64,000 nucleotides of DNA from positions 558,001 through 622,000 of the forward strand of contig NZ_CP192735.1 of NCBI RefSeq assembly GCF_050749815.1, read 5' to 3'. The stretch is from Dyella_A sp050749815. GTDB taxonomy: Bacteria > Pseudomonadota > Gammaproteobacteria > Xanthomonadales > Rhodanobacteraceae. The notes under the pieces were generated by a model that worked only from the letters and a program-made list of their open reading frames with translations, did no database searches and had not been told where the DNA came from. The position numbers were made by a program, and so were the translations under genes. Position 1 is the first letter of the stretch; every line of letters begins with the position of its first letter. Positions 25,872-35,100 of this stretch are shown here, piece by piece.

Positions 25872-28800
25872 ATGAATTTTCTCAACGAACTCATCGCCGC
25901 CTACCAGGCCGACAAGCTGCAGCTATCGACCCTGCTGGACGTGCTCGCCTCGCGCGGTGCGCAGCCCGAGCCGATCCACCGCGAGGAAGTGGCGCTGGTG
26001 CAGCGGTTGGGCGACGAAGGCAGCCTGTCGGGCGAGGCGGTGGAGGCGTTGCTGTCCCGGCTGCGCTCGCTGCAGGGCAGTACCGCCCGGCCGCCCGCGG
26101 CGGACGAGGACGCCACGGTGATCCAGCCCTCCACTGGGTCGCGCGCGGCGCCGAACGACGCCACCGTGGTCCAACCCACCGGCGCATCGGGCGACCAGGA
26201 CGCCACCATCGTGCAGCCCGCCTCGGTGCCGCGCGCCGGCGCTGCGCCGGATGACGAGGCCACCATGGTCAAGCCCGCGTCGACGCCGCGCGGCGGCGAC
26301 GTGCAGGCGACCAGCGTCACCGGCACCCAGGGCGCCACCGGTACCGGTACCAGCAGCAGCTTCAACATGGACAGCTGGCAGCGCATGGCCGAGGTCGAGG
26401 GCGGCGACTACGCCACCGTCGGCAGCGTGCTGAAGGGGCGCTTCCACCTGGAGAAGGAGATCGGCCGCGGCGGCATGGGCGTGGTGTTCCTCGCCCGCGA
26501 CGAGCGCAAGGTGGAGGCGCGCGATCGCGACCCCTACGTGGCGGTGAAGGTGCTCAACGACGAGTTCCGCCGCCACCCGGATTCGCTGATCGCGCTGCAG
26601 CGCGAGTCGCGTCGTTCGCAGTCGCTGGCGCACGACAACATCGTGCGCGTCTACGACTTCGACAAGGACCGCACGATCGTCTTCATGACGATGGAGTACG
26701 TCGACGGCTCCGATCTCAAGACGCTGATTCGCGAGCGCGCCTACAACGGCATGCCGCTGGCCAAGGCGCGGCCGCTGATCGAGGGCATGGCGTGGGCGCT
26801 CAAGCGCGCGCACGGTGCCGGCGTGGTGCATTCGGACTTCAAGCCCGGCAACGTCATGGTCACCCGCGACGGCGTGCCCAAGGTGTTCGACTTCGGTATC
26901 GCGCGTGCCGGCAAGCACATGGGCGACCAGGTCGGCGAGCAGACCGTGTTCGACGCCGGCACGCTGGGCGCGCTCACCCCGGCCTACGCCAGCCTGGAGA
27001 TGATCCAGGGCAAGGAGCCCACGCCCAGTGACGACATCTACGCGCTGGGCTGCGTGGCGTTCGAGCTGCTCACCGGCAAGCATCCGTTCGACAAGGTCAG
27101 CGCCGAAGTGGCGATGAAGGAGGGGCGCAAGCCGCCGCCAGTGCCCGGCCTGACCAAGCGGCAGTACCAGACGCTGTGCGATGCGGTGGCGTTCACCGGC
27201 GACAAGCGATTGAAGAGCGCCGCCGACCTCGTCGAGGGCCTGCGCGAGGTGAGCCTGCGCGAGCGCGTCGGGCCGTACATGGTGTTCGGGTCGATCGGCC
27301 TGGTGATCCTGGTGGCCGGCGGCTGGGGCGCGCGCCACTACCTGCACCAGCGTGACGTGAACCAGGTGATCGCGCGCTTCCAGGCGTCCGATCCACAGCA
27401 CTACGCCAACGAAGACCAGGCCGTCAGCGCGCTCGCCACGCTCGGCGACGACGAGCGCACGCGGCTGGTGATCGACCAGGGCGAGCTGATCCAGGCGTTC
27501 CTGCTCGACCGCATCGACAGCTACTGGAATCCCGCCCGCCAGCGCTACGACTACGCCAAGGCGCAGCACGTGTTCCAGCTGCGCGACCAGCTCAAGCTGT
27601 ATTCGCCCAAGCTCGACCTCAAGCGCGGGGCGATCGAGCAGGAGCGCAACGACCTGCTCAACCAGCTCGACACGCGCCTGGCGCAGCGCATCGATGCGGG
27701 CGCGATCTTCACCGACCAGCCGGACAACGCGGTGGCGATCCTCGCCACCATCCGCGCGATCGACCCGACCAGCAGCCTGCTGAAGAATGCCGAGCTGGAG
27801 CTCAAGTACGACGTCGCCATCGGCAACGCGCTCGCCGCGCACAACGCCACGCAGGCCAGCGATGAGCTGAAGCAGGCGCTGGCGGTATTCCCCGATTCGG
27901 CACGCCTCAAGCAGCGCGCGGCCCAGGTGGCCGCGGCGGCCCAGAGCGCGGCGGCGAGCACCTCGGCGGTGGCCTCGGCCGCCGGCCAGAGCGTGCCGCA
28001 GGCGCACCAGGCGCTGCAGGAGCTGGCGGCCAAGCCCACGCTGGATGCCGAGTGGCAGGCCGGGGTGACCCGCGCCATGACCACGCTCGCCGGCGACCGC
28101 GGTGCGCAGACGCAGCAGCAGGTGGCTGCGCTGGCCGCCGCCATCGCGGCGCAGGTCGCCACGCAGAACGATCCGCTGCAGTTGCCGCAGGCCCAGCAGG
28201 CCGTGGCGCTGGGGTTGAAGTACGCGCCGGCGTCGGCGCCGCTGCTGGCCCAGCGCGATCGTCTGGATGGACTGCAGAAGGCCGTGCAGGCGCGCCTCGA
28301 TCAGGAGAGCGCCGCGGCCGAAGTCACCGCGCGCATCGAGTCGATGAAGCGCGCCGCCGCGGCCAACGACGTGGCCAAGGCGCAGGAAGCGCTGGCGCGT
28401 ATCCGCACGCTGCAGCCGGACGCCGACTTCCTCAAGCAGGACGGTCCCAAGCTGCTGGCCGATGCCTACCTCGGGCAGGCCGCGGCATCTGTGCAGCGCG
28501 GTCGTTACAGCGCGGCGTCGGATGCGCTGGGGCGGGCGATCAAGGCGCTGGGCAGCCGCGACGACCTGCGCCAGGCGAAGGCGCGCTACGACGCACTGGC
28601 CGACATCATGAAGGCGCGCACGCAAGGTGCCTCCGCGGCAGACCTGGCTCGCATGCGCCAGCAACTGGCGGCCGCGCGCAAGGATGATCCCGAGGCCCTG
28701 GGCAAGCTCGAGTCGGCACTGAAGCTGCGTGGGCAACTGCCGCAGGGCAACCTGGCCGACCTGCTCGACAGCCTCAAGCCGGGCGAGGCCACGGCAACCC

Positions 28801-29609
28801 CGGTGTCGACGCCGAATGCCGAACCAGCCACACCGGCCACATCGACCGCCAGCGGCGCGTCGACGCCGACCAAGGGCGCCGCACCCGGCACGCGCCCGGC
28901 GCCTGGCGCCACCAAGGCGCCCGTGCCGGCCGGCCAGCCCGGTGCCGTGGCCGGTGCCAGCGCAGCGGCGGCCAGCGGGCCGGACCCCTGTGGCGATTCG
29001 GCGCTGGTGGGCAAGGGCCGCATCTGCGCCGATCAGGTGGCCGGCAAGCGCGGCCCCGCGCTGGTGGTGGTGCCGGGGCTGGCGGGCGGGCGGCCGTACG
29101 CGCTGTCGCGCGCGGAGGTCAGCGTGAGCGACTTCAACCGCTACTGCAGCACCACGCATCAGTGCACGCCCAAGCCGGTGGAGGATCGCCTGTCCGGCAG
29201 CCTGCCGGTCAGCAACATCTCGCTGGCCCAGGCGAAGGCCTACGCCGCGTGGCTCAGCCAGTCCACCGGCTTCACCTATCGCCTGCCGACCGATGCCGAG
29301 TGGCTGGCCGCAGCGCGTGCCGGCGGCGGCTGGAAGCAGGCCGCCGACAGCAACTGCGTGCCGCCCACCGCGGCGGCGGATGACGGCACCGGGGCACCGA
29401 TCTCCTCGCTGGGACGCAGCCCGAACCCATGGGGGCTGGTGAACCTCACCGGCAACGTGTGGGAGTGGGTGGTCAGCGGCGGCGCGGTGGCCGTGCGCGG
29501 CGCCAGCTACACCAGCTACTGGTCCGATTGCACGGTCGACGCGCACCGCGCCGACGGCGGCAACGCCCAGAACGACGTCGGCCTGCGCCTGCTGAGGGAA
29601 CTCAAATGA
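25872..29609 (+). CDS. ppkA: T6SS Ser/Thr kinase PpkA with periplasmic FGE/SUMF1-like domain
   Basis: A 1245-residue transmembrane kinase. An N-terminal helical part (1-75) leads to a linker with four repeats of a Thr motif (Thr82, 98, 112, 131; DATVIQP, DATVVQP, DATIVQP, EATMVKP). The kinase domain (about 190-460) has the Gly loop GRGGMG (198), Lys226 in VAVK, catalytic HSDFKPGN at 320 (HSD in place of HRD) and DFG at 340. One membrane segment lies near 467-485. A long Ala/Gln-rich helical periplasmic section follows, then a formylglycine-generating-enzyme (SUMF1)-like domain (about 1050-1245) with YRLPTDAEWLAAARAG, NLTGNVWEW and VRGASYTSYW. In Pseudomonas aeruginosa the FGE-like function is the separate protein TagR; here it is in cis. 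Confidence 0.93.
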   Translation: MNFLNELIAAYQADKLQLSTLLDVLASRGAQPEPIHREEVALVQRLGDEGSLSGEAVEALLSRLRSLQGSTARPPAADEDATVIQPSTGSRAAPNDATVVQPTGASGDQDATIVQPASVPRAGAAPDDEATMVKPASTPRGGDVQATSVTGTQGATGTGTSSSFNMDSWQRMAEVEGGDYATVGSVLKGRFHLEKEIGRGGMGVVFLARDERKVEARDRDPYVAVKVLNDEFRRHPDSLIALQRESRRSQSLAHDNIVRVYDFDKDRTIVFMTMEYVDGSDLKTLIRERAYNGMPLAKARPLIEGMAWALKRAHGAGVVHSDFKPGNVMVTRDGVPKVFDFGIARAGKHMGDQVGEQTVFDAGTLGALTPAYASLEMIQGKEPTPSDDIYALGCVAFELLTGKHPFDKVSAEVAMKEGRKPPPVPGLTKRQYQTLCDAVAFTGDKRLKSAADLVEGLREVSLRERVGPYMVFGSIGLVILVAGGWGARHYLHQRDVNQVIARFQASDPQHYANEDQAVSALATLGDDERTRLVIDQGELIQAFLLDRIDSYWNPARQRYDYAKAQHVFQLRDQLKLYSPKLDLKRGAIEQERNDLLNQLDTRLAQRIDAGAIFTDQPDNAVAILATIRAIDPTSSLLKNAELELKYDVAIGNALAAHNATQASDELKQALAVFPDSARLKQRAAQVAAAAQSAAASTSAVASAAGQSVPQAHQALQELAAKPTLDAEWQAGVTRAMTTLAGDRGAQTQQQVAALAAAIAAQVATQNDPLQLPQAQQAVALGLKYAPASAPLLAQRDRLDGLQKAVQARLDQESAAAEVTARIESMKRAAAANDVAKAQEALARIRTLQPDADFLKQDGPKLLADAYLGQAAASVQRGRYSAASDALGRAIKALGSRDDLRQAKARYDALADIMKARTQGASAADLARMRQQLAAARKDDPEALGKLESALKLRGQLPQGNLADLLDSLKPGEATATPVSTPNAEPATPATSTASGASTPTKGAAPGTRPAPGATKAPVPAGQPGAVAGASAAAASGPDPCGDSALVGKGRICADQVAGKRGPALVVVPGLAGGRPYALSRAEVSVSDFNRYCSTTHQCTPKPVEDRLSGSLPVSNISLAQAKAYAAWLSQSTGFTYRLPTDAEWLAAARAGGGWKQAADSNCVPPTAAADDGTGAPISSLGRSPNPWGLVNLTGNVWEWVVSGGAVAVRGASYTSYWSDCTVDAHRADGGNAQNDVGLRLLRELK
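26106..26270 (+). repeat. Four coding repeats of a DATVxQP Thr motif in ppkA
   Basis: Four copies of a short [DE]AT-hydrophobic-hydrophobic-[QK]P unit occur at intervals of 14 to 19 residues in the linker before the kinase domain. The same motif appears once in the TssL N-terminus (DATVVRP, codons near 18605-18625). The Thr is followed by hydrophobic residues and Pro in a disordered context, which fits an autophosphorylation and FHA-recognition site. Confidence 0.7.
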
Positions 29610-29950
29610 ACGAACGCGAGCGTCGCGCCAACCAGAGTCTGCGGACCCTGGACGAAGCCCATCGCAACGGGCGCATCACCCGCGAGGACTACCGCGCCCG
29701 TCGCCGTGCGCTGCTCGGCAGCCTGTGCGACAGCGACGGCGTCACCGCCCGTAACGCGCTGACGCCGGCTGCGGCCAGGCAGCCGCGCGACGGCGGGGCA
29801 CAGCGGGCAGCGGTGCCGGTCGGCGACATGGCCACCGCGCTGTTTCCGGATCGCCGCCGGCTGGCCTGGCGACTGTGGCTGGTCGCCTTCGCCGGGCTCG
29901 GGCTGTGCGCGCTGCTGCTCTACGCCCTGCTGCAGATGGGGCACGGCTGA
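29606..29950 (+). CDS. Small single-pass membrane protein coupled to ppkA
   Basis: A 114-residue protein whose ATG overlaps the ppkA stop (ATGA at 29606). The first 35 residues (SLRTLDEAHRNGRITREDYR) resemble the short SHOCT-type helix pair found at protein ends. A single membrane segment near the C-terminus (about 88-110, WLVAFAGLGLCALLLYALLQ) leaves only a few residues beyond it, so it is likely a tail-anchored inner-membrane protein with a cytoplasmic N-terminus. It may belong to the PpkA signalling unit. I do not recognise a named family. Confidence 0.75.
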   Translation: MNERERRANQSLRTLDEAHRNGRITREDYRARRRALLGSLCDSDGVTARNALTPAAARQPRDGGAQRAAVPVGDMATALFPDRRRLAWRLWLVAFAGLGLCALLLYALLQMGHG

Positions 29951-30143
29951 ACGGCCCGAAGAGGCTGTCGGTGATCAATTTTGTGACGTAGTTACGCATT
30001 ACAGGGGGAGTGCTGTGATCGCGGCACGGCGGTCAACGGAGAGTCTTCGCGCGCGCGATCCAGTGGGGATGCACAGGGGCGGCAGCCTCGGGCCACGGCG
30101 AAGCCGGGCCAGCGCCGGCTGAAAATCTAAGGGGATATGTGTC

Positions 30144-32162
30144 GTGCGGATTGCTTCTCTGGCAGCAGCCCTGGCGTTGGCCTTGACCGGCAGCCAGGCG
30201 TGGGCGCAGGACGTTCCGGCGGCGACGCCCGGTGACGGCGCAACAGCGACGGCCGCGCCGTCGCAACAGATCCTGGTCAGCGGCGTACCGGCCGGCAGCG
30301 ACGCCGCTGCCGTGCAGGGCATCGTGCAGGCCGGCTACGCGCAGGCGCTGGCGGCAGCGGGTCATCCGCCGGCATTGACCCAGGCGCAACTGCAGGCAGC
30401 CGCCGACGCCATCACCGCGGCGCTGAAGAGCGCCGGCTATGCCGACGCGCATGCCTACCTGCCCGAGCAGGTGCTGGCCTTCACCGTGCACGACACGGCA
30501 CCCGCGGTCGCCCAGACCCCCGCCGCCGCACCCGCCGCCCCCACGCCCGTTGCCAAGCCGCCGCTGCCGGACAACGTGGTGCCGCCGGTGCGCGACCGCG
30601 ATGCGGCCGCGGCGCAAACGTTGGCGGTGCAGGGCTTCCGCATCGAAGGCGTGGGCGATCACCCCGACGCGGGCATCACGCCGGCCAGCATGCAGGCGCT
30701 GGCCGATGCCCAGCTGAAGAAGCTCGGCGGCGGCGCCACGCCCGCGCGACTGGATTTCGCCCAGCTGCAGCAGGTGGCCGATGCGATGACCGACACCTAC
30801 CGCAAGGCCGGTTTCATCTTCGGCACCGCGTTCCTGCCGGCGCAGACGGTGGGCGAGGATCACATGGTGCAGATTCGCGTGCTCGAGGGCACGTTGGGTC
30901 GCGTGATCGTCAAGGGCAACAAGCGCTATCACGCCAGTGCGATCGCCGCGTCGGTGGAGCCGCTCAAGGGCAAGGTGCTGCGCAAGGGCGACGTGGACAC
31001 CGCGCTGCTCTACGCGCGCGAGCTGCCGGGCGTGTCGGTGAGCTCCACCTTCCAGCCCGGCGAAAAGACCGGCCAGACCGACCTGCTGATGGTCGCCAAC
31101 GAGGCCAAGCGCCCGTACACCATCACCACCGGCGCCAACAACTACGGCACCGAACTCACCGGCCGCTACCGCGCGCAGCTGGGGGTCACCTGGAACAGCC
31201 CGCTGGGCATCGGCGACAGCTTCACCGCCAACGTCGACTACGCGATGGACCCGCGCAACAACGTCTACGGCGCGCTGGCCTACCGCGTGCCGACCGTGGC
31301 GGTGCCGGGCCTGAGCGGCGTGATTGGCGCCACCCGCAGCGAGCTGCAGTTGTCCAACGGCACCTTCGCCGCGCTGGACGTGAAGGGCCCCAGCTCGTCG
31401 CAGTACGCCGGCGCGGACTGGAAGTTCGTCAACACCGACGTGCTGCAGATGCAGGCGTCGCTGCACTACATCCGCGAACGCTCCAAGCTCACCAGCATCG
31501 GCATTCCGCTCTCGGACGAGCGCTTTGATGTGGCCGAACTGGCGTGGGCAATGAACCGCACCGACCAGAAGCTGCACGGCATCGACCTGCTGCAGGTGAG
31601 CGTGCGCAAGTCGATCGCCGACCGTTCGGTGGGCGCGGACCTGGTCAGCCCCAACCACGCCAGCAGCTTCCTCAGCACGCGGCTGTCGTATACGCGCCTG
31701 CAGTTCCTCACCAAGTCGCAGCGCGCGTATTTCAAGCTGGGCGGTCAGTGGACCAACGACGCGCTGGCGCCGCTGGAGCAGTTCGTGATCGGCGGCCCGG
31801 ACAGCGTGCGCGCCTACCCGATCGCCGACGGGCTGAGCGATCGCGGCTACTACGCCTCGCTGGAATACCACGTGGACGCGCCGGGCTTCGGCGACAAGGT
31901 GTCGCCGTTCTATGCGCGCCCGTGGCGCGAGCTGCTGGAGCTGGAAGCGTTCGTCGATTACGCGCGCGGCTTCCCCGCCGGTGCCGATCGCGGTGTCACT
32001 GACGCGGTGACCTTCAAGGGCGTGGGTGCGGGCCTGATCTTCCGCCTGCCGCGCTTCCACCGCTTCGAGTTCCACCTGGACGGCTCGGTGCCGATCGGCG
32101 GCCCGGACGCTTCGGACAAGAAGGGCTACCACATCTATTCGCGCTTCGGCTTCACGTTCTGA
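30144..32162 (+). CDS. Two-partner secretion outer-membrane transporter TpsB (ShlB/FhaC/HecB family)
   Basis: A 672-residue transporter. A signal peptide (about 1-22, cut after AWA) is followed by a 100-residue N-terminal section, a Pro/Ala linker (about 115-150), then the usual POTRA pair: POTRA-1 (about 155-255, VQGFRIEGVGDH to IRVLEGTLG) and POTRA-2 (about 255-320, VIVKGNKRYHASAI to STFQPGEKTGQTDLL). The 16-strand barrel occupies the rest and contains VRAYPIADG, the VRGY-type conserved loop-6 motif, and ends in a terminal Phe. The N-terminal section (LTQAQLQAAADAITAALKSA then AYLPEQ) mirrors POTRA-1 (FAQLQQVADAMTD then AFLPAQ), so it may be an extra domain copy. GTG 30144 has AAGGGGA upstream. 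It secretes the TpsA encoded 12 bases downstream. Confidence 0.93.
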   Translation: MRIASLAAALALALTGSQAWAQDVPAATPGDGATATAAPSQQILVSGVPAGSDAAAVQGIVQAGYAQALAAAGHPPALTQAQLQAAADAITAALKSAGYADAHAYLPEQVLAFTVHDTAPAVAQTPAAAPAAPTPVAKPPLPDNVVPPVRDRDAAAAQTLAVQGFRIEGVGDHPDAGITPASMQALADAQLKKLGGGATPARLDFAQLQQVADAMTDTYRKAGFIFGTAFLPAQTVGEDHMVQIRVLEGTLGRVIVKGNKRYHASAIAASVEPLKGKVLRKGDVDTALLYARELPGVSVSSTFQPGEKTGQTDLLMVANEAKRPYTITTGANNYGTELTGRYRAQLGVTWNSPLGIGDSFTANVDYAMDPRNNVYGALAYRVPTVAVPGLSGVIGATRSELQLSNGTFAALDVKGPSSSQYAGADWKFVNTDVLQMQASLHYIRERSKLTSIGIPLSDERFDVAELAWAMNRTDQKLHGIDLLQVSVRKSIADRSVGADLVSPNHASSFLSTRLSYTRLQFLTKSQRAYFKLGGQWTNDALAPLEQFVIGGPDSVRAYPIADGLSDRGYYASLEYHVDAPGFGDKVSPFYARPWRELLELEAFVDYARGFPAGADRGVTDAVTFKGVGAGLIFRLPRFHRFEFHLDGSVPIGGPDASDKKGYHIYSRFGFTF

Positions 32163-32174
32163 CAGGCGACGACC

Positions 32175-35100
32175 ATGCACATCTCCCATCCGCATCGCAC
32201 GTCCCGCTCGCGCAAGCTGGCCCCGCAACGCAAGGCGCTGCCGCTGTACCTGTCGATGGCGCTAGCCGCCGGCGGCATGCTCTGTGCGCCGGCACACGCG
32301 GGCATGGCTGGCGGCATGGCGGTACCCGGAGCGAACACTGGCACGGTGTCGGTCACCGCGCTGACCTCGCCGACCGGCGGCACGGTGGTGGGCGGCGTCG
32401 GCTCGATCAGCCAGAACGGCAATACCACCGTCATCAACCAGCTCTCCAACAAGCTCGCGCTGGACTGGCTTACCTTCAACGTCGGCAAGGACGCGACTGT
32501 TCAGTTCAACCAGCCCTCGTTCACGGCGGTCGCGCTCAACCGCATCCTCGACCAGAACCCCAGCCAGATCTTCGGCCGCATCAACTCCAACGGTCAGGTG
32601 TTCCTGATCAACACCCACGGCATCATCTTCGGCTCCACCGCGCAGGTGAACGTGGGCGGCCTGATGGCCAGCACGCTGGACCTCACGCCCACCGACTTTC
32701 TCGCCAACCACTTCAACCTCGACGCGCACGGCGGCAGCGCCGGCGTGGTCAACCACGGCACCATCGCCGCGGCCAGCGGCGGCTCGGTGAGCCTGGTGGG
32801 CGGCAGCGTAGCGAATGACGGCCTGATCCTGGCCAACTACGGCAACATCAACCTCGACGGCGCCGACAAGGCGGTGCTCGATTTCGACGGCAACGGCCTG
32901 ATCAACATCCAGGTCACCGGCGAACTCAGGCAGCGCCTGGACGCCAACGCCGCCGTGAGCAACAGCGGCACGCTGCAGGCCGACGGCGGCACCGTGGTGC
33001 TGCAGGCCGCGGCAGCGAAGGACCTGTTCACCGACGTGGTGAACAACTCCGGCGTCATCACCGCCGGCGGCATCAACACCAACGGCGGCACCGTGCGCCT
33101 GGTGGCGGCCGGCGGCGACGCGACCAGCAGCGGCAGCATCAATGTGTCGGGTGTGCACGGCGGTAGCGCGCAGGTGCTGTCCGATGCGGACGTCGCGGTG
33201 ACCGGCAGTATTGACGCCTCTGGCACGCAAGGCGGTGGCCGCATCCGGGTCGGCAGTGACGCGGCCGGAGGCGAGGTTGCACAAAATGTCACGCTCGATA
33301 GCGGCACCTTGCTGAATGCCGACGCGACGGTCCAGGGGCGCGGCGGCTCCATCGTCGTGCTCGGCAAGCAATCGACCCAGGTGGACGGACGCATGAGTGC
33401 GCGAGGAGGCGCGCAAGGTGGGGACGGTGGTTTCATCGAGACATCGGCCGACCACGTGAGAGTCGTCCACGGGATCCAGGTGGATACATCTGCGCCGTTC
33501 GGACAGACCGGTAACTGGCTGATCGACCCGTTCGACTTCACGATCGACGCCGCTGGTTCGGATGGCCTCACAGGCTCGGACGTGGGCACCCTCCTGCAGT
33601 CGAGCAACCTCACTATTCAGTCCACCGATAGCGGCAGTCCCGGCACCGGCAACATCAACGTCAACGACACCATCAGCTGGAGCGCGAACACGCTTACGCT
33701 GACCGCGGCCAACAACGTCAACATCAACGCGTCGATGTCGGCCACCGGAAGCGCCGGCCTGGTGCTGAACCCGGCAACGGCCAACGGCGGTGACGCCGCC
33801 GTAGGGACCGGCGCAAACATCATCTCCGGCACCGGGTCGCTGTCGCTGGCCGGCACCGGCACGATGACGCTCAATGGCGGGCTAGTCGACAACGGCTCGC
33901 TGAATATCTCCGGCTTGACCGCGGGGCTCAGCATGGCGCGGCTCACGGGCTCGGGCCAGGTCACCCTCGGCACTCACACACTGACGCTATCCAATGCGGC
34001 CGGCACGTTCTCCGGCGTCATCAGCGGTACCGGTGGCCTCACCTTGGCCGGCGGCTCGCAGATACTCTCGGGTGTGAACACGTATACCGGCGGGACGGCG
34101 ATCAATGCCGGAACGCTAGCGCTGAGCGGCACCGGCAGCGTGGCTGCATCGAGCGGCGTGACCGCGAACGGCACGTTGGATATCTCGGGCACGACCAGCG
34201 GTACCTCGATCAAGAGCTTGTCCGGCAGCGGTGCCGTGACCCTCGGCGCGCAAGGGCTGACGCTGTCCAATGCGGCGGGCTCGTTCTCGGGCGTCATCGG
34301 CGGCACCGGTGGTCTCACCTTAAGCGTCGGCTCGCAGACGCTCTCGGGCGCGAACACCTACACCGGTGGGACGGTGATCAGCGCCGGTACGCTTGCGCTG
34401 AGCGGAAGCGGCAGCGTGGCTGCATCGAGCGGCGTGACCGCGAACGGCACGTTGGATATCTCGGGCACGACCAGCGGTACCTCGATCAAGAGCTTGTCCG
34501 GCAGCGGTGCCGTGACCCTCGGCGCGCAAGGGCTGACGCTGTCCAATGCGGCGGGCTCGTTCTCGGGCGTCATCGGCGGCACCGGTGGTCTCACCTTAAG
34601 CGCCGGCTCGCAGACGCTCTCGGGCGCGAACACCTACACCGGTGGGACGGTGATCAGCGCCGGTACGCTTGCGCTGAACGGAAGCGGCAGCGTGGCTGCA
34701 TCGAGCGGCGTGACCGCGGACGGCACGTTAGATATCTCGGGCACGACCAGCGGTACCTCGATCAAGAGCTTGTCCGGCAGCGGCACCGTGACGCTGGGCG
34801 CGCAAGGGCTGACGCTGTCCAATGCTGCCGGCACGTTCTCCGGTGTCATCGGCGGCACCGGTGGTCTCACCCTGACCGGCGGCTCGCAGACGCTTTCGGG
34901 TACGAACACGTACACGGGCGGAACGACGATCAGCGGCGGCACGCTGGCGGTATCCAGCGACGGGAATCTCGGCGGCGCCGGCGCCGGTCTGACTCTGGAC
35001 GGCGGCACGCTGGAGAGTACCGCCACCCTGGTCCTCAACCGTGCCGTTACCCTGGGTGCCGGCGGCGGTACGCTACAGACCGACAGCGGTGCCAATGTCA

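Noticed and set aside
25923..29546. 1207-codon minus-strand frame opposite ppkA
   Set aside because: Same reason; the kinase on the plus strand explains the region fully.
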